Origin: Puniceicoccales bacterium | Lineage (GTDB): Bacteria; Verrucomicrobiota; Verrucomicrobiia; Opitutales; UBA953 | DNA length: 27,139 nt | Direction of reading: 5' to 3' | Assembly (NCBI GenBank): GCA_031289285.1 | Contig: JAITPT010000146.1 | Coordinates: 1-27,139 of the forward strand | Part shown: positions 16,181 through 24,635 of the stretch, piece by piece | Position numbering within the stretch: position 1 is the stretch's first letter | Layout: each line of letters starts with the position of its first letter | The notes under the pieces: model-generated | What the model saw: only the letters and a program-made list of their open reading frames with translations | Told to the model about the DNA's origin: nothing | Databases searched by the model: none | Position numbers and translations under genes: made by a program

Positions 16181-19100
16181 TTAGCCGTCTTTGCGGGGCC
16201 AGCGGCGGGCGCGGGGGGCGACGGGGACGGTCTCGACGACGGTGCCGGAACAGGCAGGGTGACGGGCAAAGGTGCGGTAGAAATCGGCAGAGCAAGACAC
16301 ACGCAACGCAGCAGCGACGCTTGCCTGCAAGACACGCCCGTCTGTTTGCAAAAACCCGACATGCACCTCGCTGGAACCAGTGTTTTCGCCACTGTGTAGC
16401 GACTCGCCCAAGCGCTCCAAAAAGTCCTCCGCTTCGCCTATAGGTTGGAGCACAAAAAGCACCTTTTTCACGAGGCTCGGCAAACGCTCCGCCAGCGGCG
16501 ACAGGCGATAGGCATTGAGACTCCATTCGCCACGGTCGTCACGGTAACTTAGCTCGGCCTCGACCAAAAGGTGGCGTCCCTCCGCCAGCAACAATTCGCC
16601 ACCCGAAAGCGCCGCGCCGTATTCCGCGTAAGCCTCGGGGAAAAGGTTCACGCTGTAATTGTCCGTCTTTGTGCTCAGCGTGAAAAACGCCCAAGGGCTT
16701 GGCGGCCTGCCCTTCGAGGCGTCGCCCTTGGTCATCTTTTTTTGCACCGCGCCCGCGACGCCGCAGAGGCGGACACTGCGCCGCTCGTCTTTGTTGGCAG
16801 GGTGAGGCAGGTCTTCGAGCGGGCCGGAGAGCGAATTGATGGCACGCTCGATGCCCGCGTAATTGTTCATCGGGTGTCCGCTGAGGTAAAAGCCCAGAAG
16901 CTCTTTTTCGTATTGAAGCTTTTCCATCGCGGTCGTGCGCGGGCCGTTGCGCAAAACGGGGTCGGTGGCGTTTTTCAGGCTCGGGTCGTCCATGAGGTCG
17001 AAGAGGCTGCCTTGGCCACTGGCACGGTCGGCGTTGTCGGCGGCGACGGATTTTCGGACGCTCTCGATGGAGTCGAGGAGGTGTCGGCGGTCTTCGCCGG
17101 TGAAGTCAAACGCGCCGGTCTTGACGAGGTTTTCGACGGCGCGGTTGTTGAGCGTGTGCCCCTCGTGGCGCTCGAAGAGGTTGACAAAATCTTTGTAGGG
17201 GCCGCGTTTGGCGCGGTGTTCGAGGATAGCGTCAGCGGCTTTTTCGCCGACTCCTTTTACGGCGGCGAGGCCGTAGCGGATGGTGTTCTGGGCGGAGTCG
17301 GGCGTGAAGCCGTGTTCGGAAAAATTGATGTCGGGGGCGAGCAGCTGGATGCCCATGTTGGCGCACTCGTCCACGAAAAACGAGATGCGCTCGGCGTTGC
17401 CAAGCTCGGCGTTGAGCAGCGCGGCCATGAACTCGACGGGGTGGTTGGCCTTGAGAAACGCGGTGCGGTAGGAGAGGAAGGCGTAGGCGGCAGAGTGCGA
17501 TTTGTTGAAGCCGTATTGGGCAAACTTTTCGAGGACGTCGAAGATGGCGTTGGCGTCGTCGGCAGCGATGTTGTTGGTCTTGGCAGCACCCGCTACGAAG
17601 ATGCCGCGGTGGCGCACCATCTCCTCGATTTTCTTTTTGCCCATCGCACGGCGTAGCTCGTCTGCGCCGCCGAGCGTGTAGCCAGCGATGACTTGGGCGG
17701 CCTGCATGACTTGCTCCTGATAGACGAGGATGCCGTAGGTGGCACCCGCGACGCTCTTGAGTAGCGGGTGTGGAAACTTGACGGAGGCGGGGTTGTTTTT
17801 GCCCTCCACGAAGGCGTCAATAAACTGCATGGGGCCGGGGCGGTAGAGGGCGATGAGGGCGATGATTTCGTCAATGTTGGCGATGGCAAACTTGCGGCAG
17901 AGGTTTTGCATTCCGCCAGACTCAAGCTGGAAGACGCCGACGGTGCGGCCAGAGTTGAGGAGGGCGAAAGTGGCGGCGTCGTCGAAGGGAACCTTCTCGA
18001 TGTCGAAGTCCGGCATGTTGCGGTAGCGGCGGACGAAGCGCACGGCGTCGTCAATGACGGTGAGCGTTTTGAGGCCGAGGAAGTCCATCTTGAGCAGGCC
18101 GAGTTTCTCCACGGGGTCTTTGGGATACTGCGTGGTGAGTGCGCCTTCTTGCAGGGTGACGGGCACGATGTCGGTGAGCGGGCGGTCGGCGATAATCATG
18201 CCGCAAGCGTGTTTGCCGGTGTTGCGAACCATGCCTTCGAGGACGAGACCGTTTTCAAAAATAGTTCCCACGATGGGGTTGTTGTCGCGTTCGCGTTTGA
18301 AGTCGTCCCAGCGTTTGGTTTTTGCCTCAAACTCCGTCTCGCGCTTGTTGCGCTCGTCTTCGGTCTCGCCCGCTTTTTTCTTAAATTCGAGCTTGACATC
18401 GCCGAGGCTGGCATCGAGGTCGGAGGGGACGAGTTTGGCGACGCGGTTCGCTTCGTTGAAGGGGACGTCGAGGACGCGGGCGAGGTCGCGCACGACCATT
18501 TTTGCGCCAAACGTGCCGAAGGTGATGATGTTTGAGACGCGGTCTGCGCCGTATTTGCGGCGGACGTAATCCACGACCTCGTCGCGGCGGTTCATGCAAA
18601 AGTCCACGTCGAAGTCAGGCGCGGAGACGCGCTCTGGGTTGAGGAAGCGCTCGAAGAGGAGGTCGAAACGTATGGGGTCAATATCGGTGATGCGGAGGCA
18701 ATACGCGACGAGCGAACCAGCGCCAGAACCGCGCCCGGGGCCGACGGGGATTTGGCGTTCGCGTGCCCAATCAATGAAGTCCCAGACGATAAGGAAGTAG
18801 TCTATGAAGCCCGTCCCCGCGATGACGGATAGCTCGTAGTCAATGCGTTTGCAGAGGTCGGCGGGCGGGAGTTTGCCGTGGCCGCGCGGCGCGGTGTCGG
18901 CTTGGGCGGCGGGGTCGTCGTAGTCCACGCCATAGCGGGCGAGCAGGCCGGTTTTGCAGAGGTTGAGCAGGTGAGTGCCGTTGAGACGCATCTTGCCACG
19001 TTTGCTTTCGGGGATGTCGAAGGTGGCAGGCTTGCCCTGCTTTTCGAGGAGGCTGTTTTTGAGCGCGACGTAGGCGTCGAGGATGGAGTCAAACTTGGGG

Positions 19101-20155
19101 TCGGGCGCGGCGGGCGGAGCAGCGGGGGCTGGCGCGGGGGCGACGGGGGTGGTGGAGGTGGTGGTGGCGGGCGTGGCGGCGGGCGCGGAGAGGGTGGCGG
19201 GCGCGGTGTCTTGGGGGGTGGGTTCGGCGAAATCGTAGCGATAGACGGGGTAGTTGTTTTCGCCGTCGGGTGGGGTGAGCTTCAACTTTTCGCACATCTC
19301 GGCGACGAGGTTTGTGTTGGAGAGGCTGTCGGGACGTTCGTCAAAGATGCGCGACATCTCCGCGCCGCTGCGCAGGTAAAACTGTTTTTCGGCGTAGCGC
19401 ATCCGTTGGGCGTCGGCGAGTTTTTTGCCGGTGTTGATGCACACCATCGCGTCGTGCGCGAAGTCGTCGGCGGCGTTGACGTAGTGGACATCGTTTGAGC
19501 AGATGACGCGGAGGTCGTTTTCGCTGGCGAGTTTGAGGAGTTTGGGGACGAGGGCGACTTGCTCAGGGATGCCGTGATTTTGGATTTCGATGAAAAAGTT
19601 TTCGCGTCCGAAGATGTCGAGAAAGCGGGCGAGCGCGGCGCGGGCGGCGTCCCAATCGTCGCGAATGAGGGCTTGCGGGATGACGCCCTGCATACAGCCG
19701 GAGAACCCGATAAGCCCTTCGGCGTGGGCGGCAAGGTGCTCCATATCGGTGCGTTGTTTGCCGTAAAACGTGCCGTGCAGGTGAGCGTCGGAGACGAGTT
19801 TTACGAGGTTTTGGTAGCCCTTGAAGTTTTTAGCGAGCAGCCCCATGTGGTAGCGTTTTTCGCGAGAACGTTCGGGGCGCTCGGTGTTTTTGTAGTCATA
19901 GACGAGGTAGATTTCGCAGCCGAGCAGGGGTTTTATGTCGAAGTCTTTGGCGTGTTTCCAGAAGTCGAAAAGGCCGTAGAGATTGCCGTGGTCGGTGATA
20001 GCGACCGCTTTTTGGCCGAGTGAGGCGGCGCGTTTGAAGAGGTTTTCGATGAGGCTGCAACCGTCGAGAAGGCTGTAATCGGTGTGGACGTGCAGGTGGA
20101 CAAAATCGGGGCCGGCGGGTGTCGCGGGCGCGATGATTTCGGGTGCGGATGACAT
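16181..20155 (-). CDS. dnaE: DNA polymerase III subunit alpha
   Basis: The product has 1324 residues from the ATG at 20155, longer than the usual 1150-1200. A longer frame to 20302 exists but begins with non-conserved sequence. The PHP domain opens with VHLHVHTDYSLLDG (19-32) and AITDHGNLYG. The polymerase core includes PVGPGRGSGAGSLVAY around residue 470 and PDFDVDF with D514, D516 and D518, the stretch holding catalytic aspartates. The fingers follow (LYRPGPMQFIDAF, GILVYQEQVMQ, FNKSHSAAYAFLSY), then the helix-hairpin-helix region and an OB fold (about 1120-1230). It is the replicative polymerase catalytic subunit. Residues about 315-357 are an Ala/Pro/Thr-rich low-complexity insert not found in E. 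coli DnaE. GGAGG lies only one base before the ATG, too close to be a standard ribosome-binding site. Confidence 0.97.
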   Translation of the reverse strand: MSSAPEIIAPATPAGPDFVHLHVHTDYSLLDGCSLIENLFKRAASLGQKAVAITDHGNLYGLFDFWKHAKDFDIKPLLGCEIYLVYDYKNTERPERSREKRYHMGLLAKNFKGYQNLVKLVSDAHLHGTFYGKQRTDMEHLAAHAEGLIGFSGCMQGVIPQALIRDDWDAARAALARFLDIFGRENFFIEIQNHGIPEQVALVPKLLKLASENDLRVICSNDVHYVNAADDFAHDAMVCINTGKKLADAQRMRYAEKQFYLRSGAEMSRIFDERPDSLSNTNLVAEMCEKLKLTPPDGENNYPVYRYDFAEPTPQDTAPATLSAPAATPATTTSTTPVAPAPAPAAPPAAPDPKFDSILDAYVALKNSLLEKQGKPATFDIPESKRGKMRLNGTHLLNLCKTGLLARYGVDYDDPAAQADTAPRGHGKLPPADLCKRIDYELSVIAGTGFIDYFLIVWDFIDWARERQIPVGPGRGSGAGSLVAYCLRITDIDPIRFDLLFERFLNPERVSAPDFDVDFCMNRRDEVVDYVRRKYGADRVSNIITFGTFGAKMVVRDLARVLDVPFNEANRVAKLVPSDLDASLGDVKLEFKKKAGETEDERNKRETEFEAKTKRWDDFKRERDNNPIVGTIFENGLVLEGMVRNTGKHACGMIIADRPLTDIVPVTLQEGALTTQYPKDPVEKLGLLKMDFLGLKTLTVIDDAVRFVRRYRNMPDFDIEKVPFDDAATFALLNSGRTVGVFQLESGGMQNLCRKFAIANIDEIIALIALYRPGPMQFIDAFVEGKNNPASVKFPHPLLKSVAGATYGILVYQEQVMQAAQVIAGYTLGGADELRRAMGKKKIEEMVRHRGIFVAGAAKTNNIAADDANAIFDVLEKFAQYGFNKSHSAAYAFLSYRTAFLKANHPVEFMAALLNAELGNAERISFFVDECANMGIQLLAPDINFSEHGFTPDSAQNTIRYGLAAVKGVGEKAADAILEHRAKRGPYKDFVNLFERHEGHTLNNRAVENLVKTGAFDFTGEDRRHLLDSIESVRKSVAADNADRASGQGSLFDLMDDPSLKNATDPVLRNGPRTTAMEKLQYEKELLGFYLSGHPMNNYAGIERAINSLSGPLEDLPHPANKDERRSVRLCGVAGAVQKKMTKGDASKGRPPSPWAFFTLSTKTDNYSVNLFPEAYAEYGAALSGGELLLAEGRHLLVEAELSYRDDRGEWSLNAYRLSPLAERLPSLVKKVLFVLQPIGEAEDFLERLGESLHSGENTGSSEVHVGFLQTDGRVLQASVAAALRVSCSADFYRTFARHPACSGTVVETVPVAPRARRWPRKDG

Positions 20156-20635
20156 GCCTCCGAAGAAATGCGCGAAAGCCGCCAAGCGCAAAGCCCAAAT
20201 GCCACACGGCAGCGGACGAGGGGCGTGATGGGGCATGATTTGGGGTTGAGTAGCGGGGGCACGTGGGGGGGGGCAAATACCGGAAAATGCAATGAGATGC
20301 ACAATGCGCGGTGCGCGGTGGCGGTGATGGCATTTGCGCTGTGTCTTTTCCTGATGGGCTGGCGTGTTGATTAGTGTCGAGGTTTGCGGCCACTCTCATG
20401 TCAAATGACTTTTTTAGTCTGGTAAATTATTCAGCACGGCATGGCTGGGCATTGTCGTGGCGCAATAAACCTAAAAACGGCAGTTAATGCGGGCGGTTTT
20501 GCGCAATCTTTGGGCCGTCTGCGGCTTGCGCAAACCCATCCCGCTGAACTGCCGTTCTTAGGATAAAAAATGGCGGGAGAATGTTTTCGGATTTGAGGGG
20601 TTGACTTTTTTTCAATCCGTGGCAGACAGGCGGGC
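20156..20635. other. 480-bp divergent intergenic region between dnaE and a secreted-protein gene
   Basis: Both dnaE (minus) and the gene at 20636 (plus) must have promoters here. A nine-G run lies at 20265-20273, TTTTTAGTCTGGTAAATTATTC at 20411-20432, and a complete small palindromic element at 20470-20562. TTGACT at 20601 resembles a -35 box, but no convincing -10 box sits at the right distance. Confidence 0.6.
20470..20562. repeat. compact 93-bp copy of the CGGCAGTT palindromic element
   Basis: The ends CCTAAAAACGGCAGTT and AACTGCCGTTCTTAGG are inverted repeats with one mismatch. The inner arms GCGGGCGGTTTTGCGCAA and TTGCGCAAACCCATCCCGC also pair, so the whole copy can fold into one long hairpin. 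The interior differs from the copies at 15314 and 22114, while the ends are shared. Confidence 0.85.
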
Positions 20636-22084
20636 ATGTTTCTCTTCTCGACAAAAAAAGTTACCGTCAAAACGGCAGTTGCCGGATTGCTCTTGCTCGC
20701 GGCAGTGCCGCTCCCCGCCGATGCCGCCGAGCCGAAAATCTCCGACGCAATCAAAGACGCCAGTGACACATTCACGGCACCCGCCCGCGCAAAGCTCGTC
20801 GGGAAAATTGTTGACGCCGCCACTGGAAAGCCCGTCGCCGACGCAGCGGTGAAAAAGGCCGTTGCGCGAGAGTTTCGTCAGGAGTGGATGAAAAAATTCT
20901 TTTTCGGGCACTACCTTCCGGGAAAGAGTCCGTCCCTGCATTCGGGCACATTTTACGACGAGGCCCCCAAAGGCGACACCTTGTATTACGTTTGGTCGGA
21001 AAACCATTATCCCGTTTTTGTGGAGCTTGCCAAGGGGACGGACAAATACCGCGAGCTTGCGATCAAACTCGAAAAAGGGGAAAAGTTGGCGTTTCAAATA
21101 ACGACACCCCAAGGGAAGGTTGCGGCAAACGCCCAAGTCGGAATACTTCCTCCGAAAATAAGCGGCGCAGTCGGCACCTCCTCCGGCGAAATGGGAAAAG
21201 GCGCAAGCGAGAAAGAAAAAAAGGAATGGTTCCTCTCCAATGCGGACGCCAGTGGAAATGTCGTTTTGCGCCCGTGCCGCGACGACCATTTAATTTTTGT
21301 CACACATGAAACAGGATACGCCAGCGCAAGACCGTCTGATTTGCGTTCGGGGAAATCGCTTGCGCTGACACCTTGGGGGCAAGTGAAAGGCAAGGCAATT
21401 TTCGACGGAAAAATACTGTCAAGCCGAACGATAACTCTCCGTCTCAGTCGGAGACTTCAGGAGCAACCCAATGTAGCAATATTTTCTGGCGAAAGCGCCG
21501 TCTCGGACAAAGAAGGAAACTTTGAATTCAAACGGGCGCTACACGGGCTGACTCAGATATCGGTATTGGGAGAGAAGGAGGGCGAAAGTTTTGCTTGGCT
21601 AACCCCCGTATTTGAAACCCTACTTTGGCTCGAACAAGGAAAAAGCGTTCCCGTTGATTTATCGAAAACGAGACGTCCGGTTAGCGGAAAAGTCTCGGCA
21701 TCAAATGTGCCCGCGAAGTCCGCCAAGGAAAAATCGAATTTGTTTTTTTCTGTCGCAACGAAGGAATATGAGCTTGCAAAAAGGGTATTCAACACGGGGA
21801 AAGATATTTCGCTTGAGGAGATGAAAAAAATGAATGGGAGACCCTACTGTGAGGTAGCAGCGGACAAGCAGGGCGTTTTTCAAATACCGAACGGCTTGTT
21901 GCCGGGAAAGTATGTGCTCGTGTTTTGGGCATCGTATTCTTTTAATGACGGCAATCGTGGTCGTTGGTTTTCGGGGAGGGTTGAAAAGGAAATCGAAGTC
22001 CCCGCCATCATTGGCGACGCCCCGCCCAAGCCCTTGATTTTGCCCACTGTGGAAATCCCGTTAACAGAGGACGTTAACGAATAG
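20636..22084 (+). CDS. secreted carboxypeptidase-regulatory-like domain protein
   Basis: The product has 482 residues. The signal peptide (VKTAVAGLLLLAAVPLPADAAE, residues about 10-31) has a likely cleavage site after ADA. ARAKLVGKIVDAATGKPV (about 50-67) is the opening of a carboxypeptidase-regulatory-like (transthyretin-like) beta domain. Two or three further segments have the same flavour: AFQITTPQGKVAANAQV, LTPWGQVKGKAIFDGK and a late FQIPNGLLPGKYVLVFW. No enzymatic motif is visible. Such proteins occur in the envelope of Planctomycetota and Verrucomicrobiota, where they probably bind carbohydrate or protein. That role is inferred. No lipobox or C-terminal anchor is present. The gene stands alone, with repeats on both sides. 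Confidence 0.78.
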   Translation: MFLFSTKKVTVKTAVAGLLLLAAVPLPADAAEPKISDAIKDASDTFTAPARAKLVGKIVDAATGKPVADAAVKKAVAREFRQEWMKKFFFGHYLPGKSPSLHSGTFYDEAPKGDTLYYVWSENHYPVFVELAKGTDKYRELAIKLEKGEKLAFQITTPQGKVAANAQVGILPPKISGAVGTSSGEMGKGASEKEKKEWFLSNADASGNVVLRPCRDDHLIFVTHETGYASARPSDLRSGKSLALTPWGQVKGKAIFDGKILSSRTITLRLSRRLQEQPNVAIFSGESAVSDKEGNFEFKRALHGLTQISVLGEKEGESFAWLTPVFETLLWLEQGKSVPVDLSKTRRPVSGKVSASNVPAKSAKEKSNLFFSVATKEYELAKRVFNTGKDISLEEMKKMNGRPYCEVAADKQGVFQIPNGLLPGKYVLVFWASYSFNDGNRGRWFSGRVEKEIEVPAIIGDAPPKPLILPTVEIPLTEDVNE

Positions 22085-22113
22085 GTGAGACAAAACGAGT
22101 AGAGGGCATTTAA

Positions 22114-22270
22114 CCTAAAAACGGTAGTTGGAGGGGAAGTATTGCGAGAAGATGTTGTGGCAGCTGCGCTTGGTGGATTTGTGAAGGCGCACCTGCTGGT
22201 GCGCCTTCGCCCCCTCTTCCTAATTGTCTCTGCCACAATATGTTCTCGCATTTTTCGCCGTTCAAAACTG
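22114..22270 (+). repeat. large intergenic copy of the CGGCAGTT palindromic element
   Basis: It begins CCTAAAAACGGTAGTTGG. GCGAGAAGATGTTGTGGCAG (about 22143) pairs with CTGCCACAATATGTTCTCGC (about 22230), allowing a couple of mismatches. The inner AAGGCGCACC-TGCT-GGTGCGCCTT is a perfect 10-bp-arm hairpin. The first half is almost identical to the sequence inserted in the Rpn gene and has the same open frame (GGEVLREDVVAAAL). The right end is decayed. Confidence 0.85.
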
Positions 22271-22339
22271 GTTTGGGGGGTTCAAAGGAGCAATTCCCAC
22301 TGGTAACGGGCATGTGTTCTTGCCTGTGAATCCACTGGT

Positions 22340-22975
22340 GGCGCGCAGCCGCACAAAATGACAACTGCCTTTTCAATGTCAAACGAAAAAGAAACGAAAA
22401 AGGGTCTGTCCCTTTTTGCTGGGATATTGGCTTAATCTGGAAAACATGGGTTTGTGGTTTCGTCTCGTTCGCGTATTCATCGGCGGTGCAAAGTCGCGCA
22501 AAATGACAACTGCCTTTTCAATGTCAAACGAAAAAGGGTCTGTCCCTTTTTGCTGGGATATTGGCTTAATCTGGTAAACATGGGTTTGCAGTTTCGTCTC
22601 GTTCGCGTATTCATCGGCGGCGCAAAGTCGCACAAAATGACAACTGCCTTTTCAATGTCAAACGAAAAAGTGTCTGTCCCTTTTTGCTGGGATATTGGCT
22701 TAATCTGGCAAACATGGGTTTGTGGTTTCGTCTCGTTCGCGTATTCTCGGCGGCGCAAAGTCGCACAAAATGACAACTGCCTTTTCAATGTCAAACGAAA
22801 AAGGGTCTGTCCCTTTTTGCTGGGATATTGGCTTAATCTGGCAAGCATGGGTTTGCAGTTTCGTCTCGTTCGCGTATTCATCGGTGGTGCAAAGTCGCAC
22901 AAAATGACAACTGCCTTTTCGATGTCAAACGAAAAAGGGTCTGTCCCTTTTTTAGGGGACAGGCATTTCAGGGCG
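22340..22975. repeat. 134-bp tandem array, five anchors
   Basis: The anchor CAAAATGACAACTGCCTTTT starts at 22354, 22499, 22633, 22766 and 22900. The period is 133-134 bp, except for a first unit lengthened by an 11-base GAAACGAAAAA-type insertion. Every unit holds the quasi-palindrome AAAAAG-NGT-CTG-TCC-CTTTTT (22397, 22531, 22665, 22798, 22932). The last unit is truncated after TTAGGGGACAGGCATTTCAG. Confidence 0.93.
22932..22953. terminator. possible bidirectional terminator hairpin (repeat-derived)
   Basis: AAAAAGGG, loop TCTGT, CCCTTTTTT: an 8-bp stem with A runs on one side and T runs on the other, about 90 bases beyond the guaB stop codon. It has terminator-like form in both directions, but only three G-C pairs, so efficiency is doubtful. 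Four further copies upstream would act in series. Confidence 0.35.
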
Positions 22976-23039
22976 TGGAGGTTTTTTCTCATAACATGCT
23001 TCGCCGCAGAGCGTTTCGGCATCAACGAGCGTCTTGATG

Positions 23040-24626
23040 TCAGCGGGAGGTTTTTACTTCTACGACGTCATGGGGGGCGGCTTCGCGTTGTCCGGCAGCG
23101 GAGACACGGATATAACGCGCCTTGGCGCGCAATTCGGCGAGGTCGTTGGCACCAAGATAACCGAGACCACTTTGGACACCGCCAGCAAGAACCGCCAACA
23201 CCTTGTCCACCGAGCCAGAAACCTCTTTCAAGGCCTCAATGCCCTCCGCCGCGACCTTTGCGAAGCTGGCACCTTTGCCAGCTTGGTGCCCGTAACGCGC
23301 CGCCGAGCCTTTTTTCATAGCCTCCAAACTGCCCATGCCGCGATACTCTTTGTAAAGTTTGCCATTGATTTCCAAAATCTTTCCCGGTGCCTCTTTGCAC
23401 CCCGCAAGCATTCCGCCCAAAATCACCGCATCAGCAAGCGTGAGCGCCTTCACGATGTCGCCACTTTTGGTGATGCCGCCGTCGGCGATGAGGCGCACCC
23501 CGCGTTTGGCGGCGACACGGCTTGCCGCGTAAAGAGCGGTAAGCTGCGGCACACCCACGCCCGCCACGATGCGCGTCGTGCAAATCGAGCCGGGACCCTG
23601 CCCTATTTTAACCGCGTCGGCACCCGCGTTGGCGAGAAACTCGACTCCCTCGCCGCTGGTGACATTTCCCGCTATCAACGTAAGCTGGGGAAACTCGTTG
23701 CGAATGAGCCGCACGGCGTCGCCCACTCCCTTGGAAAGCCCGTGCGCGGTGGAGACGGCGACGGCGTCAAGCCCTTCCGCGACGAGCGCGGCGATGTGAC
23801 CGATTTGCCGGTCGCGGTCAATCGAGCCGTCCGGTTTGCGCACGACGCTGACCGCCGCGCCCGCACGGAGGCGAAACTGGCTGTCTCGCGCCGGACGCAC
23901 TCCCGCGCCAGATTCGGCGGCGATGCTCTCGATGTCGAAGAGCGTGAAAAGGCCGCGCAGGGTTTCATCGGCGTCCACGACGAGCAGTTTGTTGACGCCC
24001 ACCCGCTCGGAAAAAATGCGGTCGGCGGTGGCGATTGGGTCGTTGCCGAGGTCTTCGGCGCGGATGGTGGAAACTTTGCCGAGGGGCGTCATCGCGGCGG
24101 CGACTGTCAACGCACGGTGGCGCTCTTTGACGACGCTTCCGCGCAGAAGACCGAGTAGGCGGCGGTTTTTGTCAACGACGGGAAACGTCGAAAACTTGTA
24201 ATCCTTTTCTTCGATATGTTCGAGGACTTCGGCGATGGTGTTTTCGGGGGCGACGGTTGCCGGTTCGTCAATCATGCCGTGGATGTGGCTTTTAACTTTT
24301 CGGACAGCCCGCACTTGGTCGGCCTCGCTCATGTTACAATGGATGAGGCCGAGACCGCCGTTGAGTGCCATTGAGATGGACATGTCCGCCTCGGTAACGG
24401 TGTCCATGTCGGAGGATAAAACAGGGAGCGAGAGCGTGAGGCGTTCGGAGATTGCGGTGTCCAAACGGGTCTGGCGCGGCAGGACGTCGGAGTAGCGTGT
24501 GGCGAGGGAGACGTCATCGTAAGTGAGACCTGTCGCGGCGTGTTCAGGAAAAAACTGCGCGGCGGATTTGTAGAAAAGTGCGTCCTCGTTTTCGGGGACG
24601 TTTGCGGCGGAAGTCTGGCTTGACAT
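23040..24626 (-). CDS. guaB: IMP dehydrogenase
   Basis: The product has 528 residues, full length with CBS domains. It oxidises IMP to XMP with NAD+, the committed step of GMP synthesis, in the cytoplasm. Visible features are GLTYDDVSL (33-41), LSSDMDTVTEADM (70-82), a CBS pair about residues 115-235, IAGNV (318-322), IGQGPGSICTTR (341-352) with the catalytic Cys349, ADGGI, EYRGMGSLEAM and the flap ARYGHQ with its Arg-Tyr. GGVQSGLGYLGA closes the barrel. The usual D-[ST]-x-H-G-H-S motif reads VSTAHGLS here (291-298), so the expected Asp is Ser292 and the second His is Leu. The ATG is 9 bases after the aroA stop, which points to cotranscription. Confidence 0.95.
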   Translation of the reverse strand: MSSQTSAANVPENEDALFYKSAAQFFPEHAATGLTYDDVSLATRYSDVLPRQTRLDTAISERLTLSLPVLSSDMDTVTEADMSISMALNGGLGLIHCNMSEADQVRAVRKVKSHIHGMIDEPATVAPENTIAEVLEHIEEKDYKFSTFPVVDKNRRLLGLLRGSVVKERHRALTVAAAMTPLGKVSTIRAEDLGNDPIATADRIFSERVGVNKLLVVDADETLRGLFTLFDIESIAAESGAGVRPARDSQFRLRAGAAVSVVRKPDGSIDRDRQIGHIAALVAEGLDAVAVSTAHGLSKGVGDAVRLIRNEFPQLTLIAGNVTSGEGVEFLANAGADAVKIGQGPGSICTTRIVAGVGVPQLTALYAASRVAAKRGVRLIADGGITKSGDIVKALTLADAVILGGMLAGCKEAPGKILEINGKLYKEYRGMGSLEAMKKGSAARYGHQAGKGASFAKVAAEGIEALKEVSGSVDKVLAVLAGGVQSGLGYLGANDLAELRAKARYIRVSAAGQREAAPHDVVEVKTSR

Positions 24627-24635
24627 AGGCGGGAT

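Larger units (their letters stand above)
22085..23039. other. 955-bp repeat-filled gap between two convergent genes
   Basis: The gap holds one large copy of the CGGCAGTT element (22114-22270) followed by a 134-bp tandem array (about 22340-22975). The ORFs through the array repeat the same peptide in each unit and are artefacts. No other gene is supported. Confidence 0.8.

Noticed and set aside
15896..16443. ORFs with Val-Asp, Trp-Thr or Val-His iterations upstream of the Rpn gene
   Set aside because: The same 9-bp DNA array read in different frames; no evidence of translation.
16571..17656. 361-codon antisense frame in dnaE
   Set aside because: Val/Gly/Ala-rich shadow; the sense strand encodes conserved DnaE motifs throughout.
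22340..22975. CRISPR array
   Set aside because: Units are about 134 bp and similar over their whole length, with no short repeat alternating with unique spacers and no cas gene nearby. The same holds for the 176-bp and 251-bp arrays.
23034..24158. 374-codon antisense frame in guaB
   Set aside because: Shadow of a well-identified gene. It contains no recognisable domain.
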